This document shows positions 1 to 10,440 of a stretch of 64,000 bases of DNA, in pieces; position 1 is the stretch's first letter; the number at the start of each line of letters is the position of its first letter. Source of the DNA: Deltaproteobacteria bacterium (GTDB lineage: Bacteria > Myxococcota > Myxococcia > Myxococcales > 40CM-4-68-19); contig VBLC01000041.1 in assembly GCA_005879315.1 (NCBI GenBank), forward strand, positions 1 to 64,000. The letters run 5' to 3'. The position numbers and the translations under genes are program-made. Below the pieces are notes generated by a model. The model saw only the letters and a list, made by a program, of their open reading frames with translations, was not told where the DNA came from and searched no databases.

Positions 1-353
1 TGCTTGGGGAAGGCCCTTTGCGTGGCGCGCCTTCCCGCCGCCGTGAGCTCGATCCGCACCCGCCGCCGGTCGCCCTCGACCGGATTGCGGCGGACCAGCC
101 CGCGCTCCTCCAGCTGATCGACGAGCAGCACCACGTTCGGCCGGCTGGTGAGCAGCTTGGGGCCGAGCTCGCAGGGCTCGAGCGGTCCGAGATGGAGCAG
201 CGCCTCGAGGATGCCAAACTGCGTGGGCGTGAAACCCTCCTCCCGCAGCGCCCCTTCCAGGCGCATCTGCAGCGAGGAGGTGCAGCGCACCAGCTTGATC
301 AGGGCATCGAGCGCCCGGACCTCCGCCGCTCTACCTTTGTAATGCGTGCCCAC
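1..353 (-). CDS. MarR-family transcriptional regulator (C-terminus cut by window edge)
   Basis: The minus strand translates to a MarR-type winged helix. A dimerisation helix (LDALIKLVRCTSSLQMRLE) is followed by the recognition region (TPTQFGILEALLHLGPL; LLTSRPNVVLLVDQLEERG) and the wing (RNPVEGDRRRVRIELT). The start is GTG at 353, with GGAGG five bases upstream and an in-frame stop at 378-380. At least 117 residues are visible and the C-terminal helix lies outside the window. It is divergent from the pirin gene across a 77-bp gap that holds a perfect palindrome. It probably represses itself and pirin; the ligand is unknown. Confidence 0.88.
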   Translation of the reverse strand, partial: MGTHYKGRAAEVRALDALIKLVRCTSSLQMRLEGALREEGFTPTQFGILEALLHLGPLEPCELGPKLLTSRPNVVLLVDQLEERGLVRRNPVEGDRRRVRIELTAAGRRATQRAFPK

Positions 354-377
354 CGAATCCTCCGATCCTGCCGGGCA

Positions 378-395
378 TCATTCAGTCCTGAATGA
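378..395. promoter_or_regulatory. Palindromic operator, probable MarR-family binding site
   Basis: TCATTCAG-TC-CTGAATGA is a perfect 8-2-8 inverted repeat in the divergent marR/pirin intergenic region. Its length and spacing fit the 16-20 bp palindromes bound by MarR dimers. It lies 24 bases upstream of the marR start and 35 bases upstream of the pirin start, so one bound dimer could control both promoters. Binding is inferred. Confidence 0.65.
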
Positions 396-430
396 ATTAG
401 TTAGCTCTCAATGAAGCAGGAGACAAGGCC

Positions 431-1336
431 ATGAAGAACGAGAGAGTCCGCGCAGCCGAAAGAATCGTCACCTCGCATCGCCAGCTGGAGGGCGGCGGAT
501 TCGTCGTGCGCCGGCCCATCCCGGGCGAGCAGATCGACGCGGTCGATCCCTTCCTGCTCATCGACGAGATGGGCCCGGTCGAATACGGCCCCGGCGAGGC
601 GGTCGGCGCGCCCGACCATCCTCACCGCGGCTTCGAGACGGTCACCTACGTGCTCGAAGGCGAAATGGAGCACGAGGATTCGGCCGGCCACCGCGGCCGG
701 CTCGGTCCGGGCGATGTGCAGTGGATGACCGCCGGCGCGGGCATCGTCCATTCGGAGATGCCTTCGCAGCGCATCCGCGAGCAGGGCGGCCGGGTGCACG
801 GCTTCCAGATCTGGGTCAACCTGCCCAAGAAGGAGAAGCTCACCCGCCCGCGCTACCAGGAGTACTCGCGCGAGAAGCTGCCGCAAGCGCGCACCGACGA
901 CGGCAAGGCCGAGGTGCGGGTGATCGCTGGAGAGGCGCTCGGCGTCCAGGCCGTGATCCAGACGCGCACGCCGATCGTGTACCAGGACTGGACGCTCCAG
1001 CCGGGCGCGGACGTCACGCTTCCCTTCGCTTCCGACTTGCAGATGCTGGTCTACGTGTTCGAGGGGTCGGCGCGCGTCGGCCCGGACGGTGCGACCGTCG
1101 GAGAAGGCCAGCTGGCCATCCTCGGCGCGGGCGATTCCGTGCGACTGGCGGGGAGCACCGAAGTCGCACGGCTCCTGCTGCTCGGCGGCGTTCCGCTCCG
1201 CGAGCCAGTGGCTCGCTACGGTCCGTTCGTGATGAACACGCGGGCCGAACTCGCAGAAGCCTTCGAGGACTTCCAGAGCGGGCGGATGGGCGAGATCACG
1301 CGCACCGCCGAAGTGCAGGGAGACTCCTCGCCGTGA
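431..1336 (+). CDS. Pirin family protein
   Basis: A 301-aa bicupin. The N-terminal cupin has the pirin metal site: HPHRGFETVTYVLEG (about residues 58-72) with a later His-Glu pair in IVHSEMPS (about 107-114). Family members are cytosolic, metal-dependent quercetin dioxygenases or regulators; the substrate is not predictable here. AGGAG lies eight bases before the ATG. It is divergent from a MarR regulator and shares the palindromic operator, so it is probably induced by a MarR ligand such as a phenolic or electrophile. The C-terminal cupin ends close to the following hairpin. Confidence 0.93.
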   Translation: MKNERVRAAERIVTSHRQLEGGGFVVRRPIPGEQIDAVDPFLLIDEMGPVEYGPGEAVGAPDHPHRGFETVTYVLEGEMEHEDSAGHRGRLGPGDVQWMTAGAGIVHSEMPSQRIREQGGRVHGFQIWVNLPKKEKLTRPRYQEYSREKLPQARTDDGKAEVRVIAGEALGVQAVIQTRTPIVYQDWTLQPGADVTLPFASDLQMLVYVFEGSARVGPDGATVGEGQLAILGAGDSVRLAGSTEVARLLLLGGVPLREPVARYGPFVMNTRAELAEAFEDFQSGRMGEITRTAEVQGDSSP

Positions 1337-1344
1337 GCGGAAAT

Positions 1345-1379
1345 GAGCATCGAGCCCGGACGTAGAGGGCTCGATGCTC
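1345..1379 (+). promoter_or_regulatory. Perfect 13-bp inverted repeat that contains the next start codon
   Basis: GAGCATCGAGCCC, a 9-nt loop, then GGGCTCGATGCTC. The right arm contains the ATG of the following gene (1374-1376), and the GAGGG Shine-Dalgarno sits at the loop/right-arm junction. There is no T-run after it, so it is a poor intrinsic terminator for pirin. It could hide the ribosome-binding site and start of the next gene, or act as a weak terminator or mRNA-stability element. Confidence 0.6.
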
Positions 1380-2348
1380 GCTCTGGTGCTAGCCTCTGCG
1401 CTCGCGGCCGATGACCTGCGGCTCGTGACCGACGAGGCCGAGGCTGCGCTCGCGATTTTCATCGCCGAGAACCAAGGGAATGAAGCGCCGTCGGCGTTGT
1501 GGGAGCGGCTCTTCGACAGCGAAGGCTACCGGCTTCTCCAGCGGCGTGAAGAATCGATGCAGCGCCCCTTCTCCAACGCTGATTTCCGCAAATTCCTCAC
1601 CGCTCCGGCAACCGTCGCCGAGCAGCCCGCGCTGCAGCGCACGCTCGAGGAGTGGCGAGGACGCGGGCTGCGCGAACCCTCGCGGCGCGCGCACGCATAC
1701 CTTCCGCCCGATACCCCCATTCGCGCGCGTGTCTTCATCCTGATCAAGCCGCGCCACAACAGCTTCGTCTTCGAACCGAAGAAGGCGCCCGCCATCGTCC
1801 TCTACCTCGATCCGGCCAGAACGGCGGAGCAGTTCGAGAACACCGCCGCGCACGAGCTCCATCACATCGGCTATTCCGCGGCCTGCCCCGAGAGCAAAGG
1901 CCTGCCGCCCAAGCTGGCGCTGGCGCGCGATTTCGCGAAAGCCTTCGGCGAAGGCCTGGCGATGCTCGCCGCGGCGGGCGGGCCGGACGTTCATCCCCAC
2001 GCGGCGAGTCCCGCGAGCGACCGTGCGCGCTGGGATCGCGACTTGGCGAATTTCGACTCGGACCTGGGCGCGGTCGAGCGGTTCCTGCTCGACATCCTCG
2101 ACGGCAGGATCGCCGATGAGCAGCAGGCGATGAAAGCAGCCGGGCCGTTCTGGGGCGAAACCCAAGGCGCCTGGTACACCGTCGGCTGGAAGATGGCGGC
2201 GATGGTCGAGCAGAAGTTCGGGCGGGCGCGGCTCATCGAGGCCGAGTGCGACCCGGCGGCGCTCTTGCGCGACTACAACCGCGCAGCGGAGGGAAGGGCT
2301 CTTGCACGCTGGTCGCCGTCGCTGCTGGACCGGCTCAGCGGGCGCTGA
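1374..2348 (+). CDS. Putative exported zinc metallopeptidase (HExxH), family not identified
   Basis: A 324-aa protein with a short hydrophobic N-terminus (residues 1-12, ending ALAA) that could be a minimal signal peptide. A clear HELHHIGY zinc motif (HExxH) lies near residues 161-168. The organisation resembles DUF5700-like putative Zn-dependent proteases, but I cannot confirm membership. A downstream acidic helix (AFGEGLAMLAAAGG, about 185-198) may supply the third ligand. No upstream in-frame start exists because a stop lies at 1344-1346; GTG at 1386 is an alternative start. The start codon is buried in a long hairpin. Confidence 0.75.
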   Translation: MLALVLASALAADDLRLVTDEAEAALAIFIAENQGNEAPSALWERLFDSEGYRLLQRREESMQRPFSNADFRKFLTAPATVAEQPALQRTLEEWRGRGLREPSRRAHAYLPPDTPIRARVFILIKPRHNSFVFEPKKAPAIVLYLDPARTAEQFENTAAHELHHIGYSAACPESKGLPPKLALARDFAKAFGEGLAMLAAAGGPDVHPHAASPASDRARWDRDLANFDSDLGAVERFLLDILDGRIADEQQAMKAAGPFWGETQGAWYTVGWKMAAMVEQKFGRARLIEAECDPAALLRDYNRAAEGRALARWSPSLLDRLSGR

Positions 2349-2381
2349 TCAAACGCCTTCCGCGCCGAATTCTTTTGCGCG

Positions 2382-2762
2382 CTACTTCTTCTGCGCGCGC
2401 TGCTTCGCTTCCCAGAGCGCGAAAGTCGCGCCCGTCGGATCGGTGATGAGGCTCATCCATCCGAACTCGCCGACCTCGGTCTTGTCCATCACCACCTTGC
2501 CGCCCAGCTCCCGCGCCTTCCGCGTCGAACTGGCCACGTCGGCGACGCCCACGTACGCCAACCAGAAGGGCGGCGCGCCGGCGAGCATCTTGCTCTTGAA
2601 CATTCCTCCCCCGGTCCCTTCCCCGACGTTGATCATCGTGTAGGTCTCGCCTCCCGAGATCGGCACGTCTTCCAGCTTCCAGTCGAAGAGCCTGGAGTAG
2701 AAGGCCTTCGCTTTCGCTACGTCATTGGTCTGCAGCTCGACATGAACGAATGGGTTTGCCAT
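2382..2762 (-). CDS. VOC family (glyoxalase/bleomycin-resistance-like) protein
   Basis: A 126-aa protein with two babab modules. It opens NPFVHVELQTNDVAKAKAFY, the first VOC strand and helix with a candidate metal-binding His, and later has GWMSLITDPTGATFALWEAK, the last strand typical of the family. The start at 2762 is chosen because AGGAGG lies six bases upstream; a longer reading to 2816 adds a non-homologous Arg-rich leader. Members are lyases, dioxygenases or small-molecule binding proteins, and the substrate is not evident. It converges with the metallopeptidase gene. Confidence 0.88.
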   Translation of the reverse strand: MANPFVHVELQTNDVAKAKAFYSRLFDWKLEDVPISGGETYTMINVGEGTGGGMFKSKMLAGAPPFWLAYVGVADVASSTRKARELGGKVVMDKTEVGEFGWMSLITDPTGATFALWEAKQRAQKK

Positions 2763-2837
2763 TGGCCGCCTCCTCGAAACGACGGAGACGCTGCACCGCG
2801 AGCGGCAGCCAGTCAACTGCGCCGAAGAGCAGAACCC

Positions 2838-3242
2838 CTAGAAGCGATTCTGGTAGCCGACCAGCGGTCCGCCCGTCCTGTCGCCGCTGATGCTGATGCG
2901 CGGTCCCGATTGCGCGTCATACGCGCCGACGAGGGCGCCGAGCAGGAGGCCGATGCCGCCGCCGATGGCGACGTCGCGACCGACGTGCGAGCTGTCCGCG
3001 GCGAACCCGATCACCGCACCGCTGGCGACCCCGAGCAGACCGCCGAACATCGCATCGCGGAAGATGATCGCCACCGGCGACGCTCCGTAGGCCCCCGAGA
3101 TCTCGAGGCGCAGTGGGTTCTCGCTGGGCGGCTGGTTGAGGCGGAGCGAGAGCTCGCGGCGCGGCGAGACATCCGCTTGCGCGAATGCGGGCACGGCGGC
3201 GAAGAGCGCGGCGACTGCAAGCAACGCGACCTGGATGCGCAT
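2838..3242 (-). CDS. Exported protein with glycine-zipper segments, unknown function
   Basis: 134 aa. A typical Sec signal peptide covers residues 1-21 (AVPAFAQA cleavage region). Two Gly/Ala-rich hydrophobic stretches follow (GGLLGVASGAVIGFAA, about 67-82; AIGGGIGLLLGALVGAY, about 91-107), a glycine-zipper pattern seen in small outer-envelope proteins. No catalytic motif is visible. It is divergent from the hydrolase gene at 3415. Confidence 0.7.
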   Translation of the reverse strand: MRIQVALLAVAALFAAVPAFAQADVSPRRELSLRLNQPPSENPLRLEISGAYGASPVAIIFRDAMFGGLLGVASGAVIGFAADSSHVGRDVAIGGGIGLLLGALVGAYDAQSGPRISISGDRTGGPLVGYQNRF

Positions 3243-3414
3243 GGTCGTTCTCCTTCGGGCTGCCAGGAAAGCTCTGCCAAGAAAGCTGGTGATGCCAGCC
3301 GGCCCTACGCAACCGCACGGAGCGGCTGCGCAGCGCTCCCCTGCTCAGACGGCGGCCGAATTGGACGTCCGCGTCGGGCGAGCGGCGCTCGCCGCGCCGA
3401 TCCATCCTCCGCGC

Positions 3415-4302
3415 ATGCATCCTTCTGGCGCAGCGATCCGGATCGGCGAGCGCGAGCTGTACCTCGAGCGCGAAGGACGCGGCCAGCGGCTGCTGCTGCT
3501 CGCCGGTCTCGGCCCGGCCGGATCGCATGCCGTCTTTCATCCCGCGTTCACCAACCTCGCCGCAGATCACGAGGTCATCTACGTCGATCTCTTCGGCCGC
3601 GGGCGCTCGGGAAAGCCGGCGCATCTCGACGAGATCGACTTCGCCGGCGATGCGCACGACGTCGCCGGGCTGCTCGAGCTGCTCGGACCCTCGCACGTCT
3701 ACGGCTTTTCTTACGGCGGCCTGCTCGCGCAGCAGCTGGCGCTCGACCGCCCCGGGCTGGTTCGCTCGCTCGCGCTCGCCAACACGCTGCACAGCCCCGA
3801 GATGTGGCAGGCGAATCACGCCAACATCAACCGCGAGCTGGAGAATCAATACCCGGAAGTCTGGGAGCAGATCCTCGCGCTGCGCGCCGGCGGCATTCCC
3901 TCGACGGCTCCGGAGATGCAGCGGCTGTTCGCTGCGGCGATGCGGCTCGTGCGCTTCTACAATCCCGACAATGCCGAGAAGCTCGCGCACCTCGCCGAGC
4001 CCGGCGCGCGCAATCAGGCGCTCTATCCGGTCTTCTGCGGCGCCGACGTCGATTTCATCATCGGCGGAAAGATTCCCGCCATCCCCGACTTCCGACCGCG
4101 GCTGCGAGAAATCTCCTGCCCGATGCTCATCGTCGCCGGCCGCTACGACCGGGCGCTCTATCCGCGCTGCCAGCGCGAGCTGGCTTCGTTTGCGCCGCAA
4201 GCGCGCTTCCTGATGCTCGAGCGCAGCGGCTCGTTCGCGCATGTCGAGGAACCGGAAACGCTCTTCGCGGCGGTGCGAGAGCTGATCGCAACCGCGAAAT
4301 GA
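3415..4302 (+). CDS. Alpha/beta hydrolase, proline iminopeptidase-like
   Basis: A 295-aa alpha/beta-hydrolase. The nucleophile elbow GFSYGG is near residue 102, the acid is in GRYDRALY near 243, and the His is in SFAHVEEP near 274. The oxyanion region is LLAGLGPAG and the strand IYVDLFGRGRSGKP is classic S33 or epoxide-hydrolase style. The ATG at 3415 is chosen because homology begins there (IRIGERELYLEREG); the open frame continues upstream with low-complexity sequence and there is no clear Shine-Dalgarno. Probably cytosolic; substrate unknown. Confidence 0.85.
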   Translation: MHPSGAAIRIGERELYLEREGRGQRLLLLAGLGPAGSHAVFHPAFTNLAADHEVIYVDLFGRGRSGKPAHLDEIDFAGDAHDVAGLLELLGPSHVYGFSYGGLLAQQLALDRPGLVRSLALANTLHSPEMWQANHANINRELENQYPEVWEQILALRAGGIPSTAPEMQRLFAAAMRLVRFYNPDNAEKLAHLAEPGARNQALYPVFCGADVDFIIGGKIPAIPDFRPRLREISCPMLIVAGRYDRALYPRCQRELASFAPQARFLMLERSGSFAHVEEPETLFAAVRELIATAK

Positions 4303-4324
4303 TCGGATCGCCGGCCTGAGCCGG

Positions 4325-4978
4325 TCAGGGAGGCAAGAGACCCATGCGCGCCGCGAAGCGCACCAGGTCGGTAGCGGAGTGCGCGCCCAATTTGCGCAGG
4401 ATGCGCGCGCGGTGCGTCTCGACCGTGCGCTTGCTGATGTAGAGCTGCCGCGCGATCTCGGCGGTGGCCATGCCGGCGACCGTGAGATCGAAGACCTCGC
4501 GTTCGCGGTGCGTGAGCGAGGCCAGCGGTGAGCCGCCCTCGCTTTGGCCGCGGCGCAAGCGCCGGTAATCGTCGAGAACGAAGCGCGAAATGCCGGGAGC
4601 GAGATATGGCTGCCGCTGGGCGACCGTGCGGATGGCCGCCACGACCTCGTCCATCGATTGCTCCTTGCTCGCGTATCCGATCATTCCCGCGTCGAGAGCC
4701 TGAGCCACGTGCTGCTCGTCGCGCACCATGGAGAGCGCCATCAGGCGGCGCTTGGGATCTTCGCGCATCAGCTCGCGCGCGACCTGGATGCCGCTCACGC
4801 CGGGCAAGAGCAAGTCGATCACCGCGACATCGGGATTGGTCTGGCGCACGACTTCGAAGGCCTCATGCGCGTCCGAGGCTTCGGCGACGACCTTGAGGTC
4901 GGATTGGGTGGCGAGCAGCGCGCGCAGCCCCTCGCGGAAAAGACGGTGATCGTCTACCAGAGCGACGGTAGTGGCCAT
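4325..4978 (-). CDS. NarL/FixJ-type response regulator
   Basis: 217 aa. The receiver domain (about 1-120) has acidic pocket residues in LVDDH, the phosphoacceptor Asp in VAVIDLLLPG (near 52) and the conserved Lys in YASKEQ. A LuxR-type helix-turn-helix at the C-terminus (LTHREREVFDLTVAGMATAE, then AEIARQLYISKRTVETHRAR) binds DNA. The start at 4978 has GGAG eight bases upstream; GTG at 4990 is an alternative. It is an orphan regulator with no kinase alongside. The kinases at 6615-10440 lie nearby but not in the same operon. Confidence 0.93.
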   Translation of the reverse strand: MATTVALVDDHRLFREGLRALLATQSDLKVVAEASDAHEAFEVVRQTNPDVAVIDLLLPGVSGIQVARELMREDPKRRLMALSMVRDEQHVAQALDAGMIGYASKEQSMDEVVAAIRTVAQRQPYLAPGISRFVLDDYRRLRRGQSEGGSPLASLTHREREVFDLTVAGMATAEIARQLYISKRTVETHRARILRKLGAHSATDLVRFAARMGLLPP

Positions 4979-5350
4979 GAGGGTCTCCACGGTCGCGGAC
5001 GCAGGTACGTCGCGCCCGCGCGCCTACGGACTGTACTCTACTCTCCGTATGCGGACGTAGCCAAGGCCTTCTCCGGCGAAGTCATTGTTTCGTACAGGAT
5101 CCGGAGCGGCCGACGCCGCGCAATGGTACGAGGGTCTGCGTCCGGATTCACACGCGCATCACGCTCCGTATGCTTGCGCACGGCGCACCGGAGCTATCCG
5201 CCTGGTACTGAACGGCCTTTCTTCTCTGCGCTCGCTCGCTGGCGCTCGCTCGAAAGGGCGACTAGGATGTGCATAATTACACCTACTCACCCGGATGGCT
5301 TGACCCCCGACCCGAGGGGCGCAGTACCCCAGTATCCGAGGGAGAAAACC
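4979..5350. other. 372-bp intergenic region between divergent genes
   Basis: No convincing gene. It must hold promoters for the NarL-type regulator (minus) and the exported barrel protein (plus). CTCCGTATGC occurs twice (about 5044 and 5165), and GCGCTCGCTCG is repeated around 5229-5253. GAGGGAG upstream of 5351 is the ribosome-binding site of the next gene. The function of the repeats is unknown. Confidence 0.5.
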
Positions 5351-5833
5351 ATGCGATTCACATCGACAGCGATCCTGGCCGTGGGGCTGCTTGCCTCGTC
5401 CGCGCTGCGCGCCGAGGAGGAGCAGGCGTGCATGCAGGTCCAGTCGTCGATCGTCACCAGCTTCATCGCATGTCCTGCAAACTTTCCCAGTCCGGTAGGC
5501 CTCTGCACCCAGGGCACCATCGCCTCCGGACCGTTGCAGGGGACGACGCTCTTCCGAGCGTTGTCGGTCAATGTCTCAACGGGCGTCTACACGGGCGAGC
5601 TGGTGATCACGACCAGGGACGGTACGGTGATCATCAATGACCGGGGCGTGCTCCTCCCAGGGCATTTCGTAGAGAAAGACGTGATCGTCCACGGCACGGG
5701 CAGGTTCGAGGACGCGCGCGGAACGCTGGTTTCCGCAGGTGTCGTGACGATGTCCGGGTTCAGCGGCACGCTGTCCGGACGGATCTGCTTCGACGGCGAG
5801 CACGGCGGCGACCGCGAGGAAGAGCGGGAGTAG
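5351..5833 (+). CDS. Secreted protein with allene-oxide-cyclase/dirigent-like barrel
   Basis: 160 aa. The signal peptide covers residues 1-20 (LLASSALRA). The mature part has Cys residues consistent with oxidation outside the cytoplasm. It also has the strand signature GTGRFEDARGTLVSAG (about 116-131), which I associate with the allene oxide cyclase/dirigent-type eight-stranded barrel. Bacterial members are mostly uncharacterised secreted proteins. The ATG at 5351 has GAGGGAG just upstream. The SDR gene starts nine bases after its stop, so the two are probably co-transcribed. Confidence 0.65.
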   Translation: MRFTSTAILAVGLLASSALRAEEEQACMQVQSSIVTSFIACPANFPSPVGLCTQGTIASGPLQGTTLFRALSVNVSTGVYTGELVITTRDGTVIINDRGVLLPGHFVEKDVIVHGTGRFEDARGTLVSAGVVTMSGFSGTLSGRICFDGEHGGDREEERE

Positions 5834-5842
5834 ACTCGCCGG

Positions 5843-6646
5843 GTGCGCTCGCTCCGGGGGAAGACGGCGGTCATCACAGGAGCGGCGAGCGGTATCGGGC
5901 GGGCGCTGGCCCATCGCTGCGCACGCGAAGGCATGCACGTGGTGCTTGCCGACCTCGACAAGCGCGGTTTGAAGAAGGCTGCGGAGGAAATTCCCGGCTC
6001 GCTGGCAGTTCGCACCGACGTGGCGAGCATGGGACAAGTGCAGGCGCTCGCTTCCAAAGCTTACGCGCGCTTCGGGGCGGTCCACCTGCTCTGCAACAAC
6101 GCCGGGATCGCCGAGCATGGCCCGCTCTGGGAGCTGCCTCTCTCCCGCTGGCGGCGCGTCCTCGCCGTCAATCTCTGGGGCGCCATCCATGGCTGCCTCG
6201 CCTTCGTCCCCCGCATGCTCGCGCAAGGCCAAGCCGCGCACGTCGTCAACACGGCCTCGATGGCCGGCCTGGTGACGCCGCCCTCCGCGGGCGCCTACAG
6301 CGTGAGCAAGCACGGCGTGGTCGCGCTCTCCGAAGCGCTGGTGCAGGACCTGGCTACGCGCGGGGCGCGCATCGGAGTCTCTGTCCTCTGCCCCGGCTGG
6401 GTACAGACTCGGATCGCGCGCTCGACCAAAGGAGCGGACGCGGTGATGCGCTCGCTGGTCGCGCACGGGCTTCCGCCGGAAATGGTGGCGGAGCAGACGC
6501 TGCGGGCGGTCCGCGACGACCGCTTCTACATTCTCACCCATCCGGCGATGGCGAGAGCGGTGCAGAGGCGCACCGAGGACATTCTCGCCGGACGCGCGCC
6601 GCCCCTGGCCTTGTTCAGGCGCCGCGCTCGATCGCAGGCAGGGTGA
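5843..6646 (+). CDS. Short-chain dehydrogenase/reductase (SDR)
   Basis: 267 aa. The Rossmann glycine motif is TGAASGIGRA (about 12-21), and ADLDKR at the end of strand 2 suggests NAD preference through its Asp. CNNAGIAEHG, the catalytic Ser in NTASMAG and YSVSK (about 153-157) complete the classical SDR active site. The GTG start at 5843 follows the previous stop by nine bases. The substrate is unknown; it looks like the broad-specificity SDRs near lipid and secondary metabolism. Its 3' end overlaps the opposing kinase gene by 32 bp. Confidence 0.92.
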   Translation: MRSLRGKTAVITGAASGIGRALAHRCAREGMHVVLADLDKRGLKKAAEEIPGSLAVRTDVASMGQVQALASKAYARFGAVHLLCNNAGIAEHGPLWELPLSRWRRVLAVNLWGAIHGCLAFVPRMLAQGQAAHVVNTASMAGLVTPPSAGAYSVSKHGVVALSEALVQDLATRGARIGVSVLCPGWVQTRIARSTKGADAVMRSLVAHGLPPEMVAEQTLRAVRDDRFYILTHPAMARAVQRRTEDILAGRAPPLALFRRRARSQAG

Positions 6647-7835
6647 CGGTGAAGCGCGTGCCGCGCCCTTTGGGCGAGACGGCCTCGATCGAGCCGCCGT
6701 GGCCTTCGACGATGCTGCGGCAGATGCTCAGCCCCAGCCCGCTGCCGCGCCGCGAGGACTTGGTCGAGGTGAAGGGCTGGAAGAGCCGCTGGGCGACGGC
6801 AGGATCGAGCCCCGACCCGTTGTCGGCCACCTCGATGAAGACGTGCGGCCCCTCGTGCCAGGTGCGAACGTTGACGGCAGGGTTGAGCACCGCCTGCACG
6901 GCGTCGGCGGCGTTGCCGAGCAGGTTGAGCAAGACCTGGGTGATCTCCGGGCCGCGGCCGCGCACCAGCGGCACCGCGCGCAGATCGCGCTCGAGCTTGA
7001 TGCCCTGGCGGAAGCGGTGCGAGAGCAGTTGCACCGCGGCAAGCACCGACTGGTTGATGTCGATCGGTTCCGGCTCGCCTCGAAGGGAGTAGCTCTCGAT
7101 GCCGCGTGCCAGCGCCTCCAGCTGGACTCCGGCCGCGCGGATGGTGGCGAGAGACTCCTCGGCCGACCCGGCCAACTCGGGCGAGGCGCGCAAGATGTCG
7201 CTCTTGAGGAGCTTCACCTCGTCGTCGGCGAAATTCCTCTTCACCGCCCGCTCGGCGGCGCGGGCCGCATCGAGCAGCCGCCCCATCTCCACCTCGAGCG
7301 CCGACGCGCCGGCGAGGAGCGGCTTCACCGCCTTGTTCAGCTCGTGCCCCAGGCTGGCCGAGAGCCGCCCCAGGGCTGCCATGTGCTCGGCGTCGATCAG
7401 CTCCTGATGGCTCGTTTTGAGCTGGTTGACGAGCTTCTCGTGCTCGTCGGAGAGCCGCTTGGTCTCCAACGCGCGCCGCACCGTCACGCGCATGTCTTCC
7501 ATGTCCCAGGGTTTGAGGACGAATCGATAAACCAATCCTTCATTGATTGCCTTCAATGCCACCGCGGTATCGGGAAAAGCGGTGAGCAGGACGCGCAGGG
7601 CCCGCGGCCGCAGCTCGCGCATGCGGGCGAGGAATTGCAGCCCCTCCATCTCCGGCATGCGCTGGTCGGTGATCACCAGATCGATGTCGCGCAACATGGC
7701 CACTTCCAGTCCCCGCTGCGCGGAAGTGGTGGCATCGACGTCGATGTCGGACTCGGACTCGAAAACGCGTCGGACGAGATTGAGGGCCATCGGCTCGTCG
7801 TCGACGACGAGAACACGGTAGGAGGGTTCGGGCAC
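6615..7835 (-). CDS. Receiver-histidine kinase protein (REC-DHp-HATPase)
   Basis: 406 aa, cytosolic, with no membrane segment. The N-terminal receiver (1-125) has VVDDEP, phospho-Asp in LVITDQRMPEMEG and Lys in VLKPWD. A helical DHp region follows with the phospho-His in LGHELNKAV (near 184). The HATPase_c domain has an N-box (LLNLLGNAADAV), G1 (DNGSGLD) and G2 (GSGLGLSICRSIV). Receiver-first kinases are usually switched by phosphotransfer from another kinase. The neighbouring divergent membrane kinase, 58 bp away, is an obvious candidate partner. GTG start, no strong Shine-Dalgarno. Confidence 0.92.
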   Translation of the reverse strand: MPEPSYRVLVVDDEPMALNLVRRVFESESDIDVDATTSAQRGLEVAMLRDIDLVITDQRMPEMEGLQFLARMRELRPRALRVLLTAFPDTAVALKAINEGLVYRFVLKPWDMEDMRVTVRRALETKRLSDEHEKLVNQLKTSHQELIDAEHMAALGRLSASLGHELNKAVKPLLAGASALEVEMGRLLDAARAAERAVKRNFADDEVKLLKSDILRASPELAGSAEESLATIRAAGVQLEALARGIESYSLRGEPEPIDINQSVLAAVQLLSHRFRQGIKLERDLRAVPLVRGRGPEITQVLLNLLGNAADAVQAVLNPAVNVRTWHEGPHVFIEVADNGSGLDPAVAQRLFQPFTSTKSSRRGSGLGLSICRSIVEGHGGSIEAVSPKGRGTRFTVTLPAIERGA

Positions 7836-7893
7836 GACAGAAATTTTACCAGATCATTGATTGCTGCCAAATCGGCCGGTATTCTTTTTCGAC

Positions 7894-10436
<2,543 letters not shown>

Positions 10437-10440
<4 letters not shown>

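Noticed and set aside
18-395. 125-aa plus-strand reading frame at the window start
   Set aside because: It is antisense to a clear MarR regulator and its translation has no recognisable domain.
401-1462. 353-aa minus-strand frame
   Set aside because: Shadow of the pirin gene; Ala/Arg-rich with no motif.
2742-4319. 525-aa plus-strand frame across several genes
   Set aside because: Arg/Ala-rich shadow over the VOC, glycine-zipper and hydrolase genes, which all have motifs or signal peptides.
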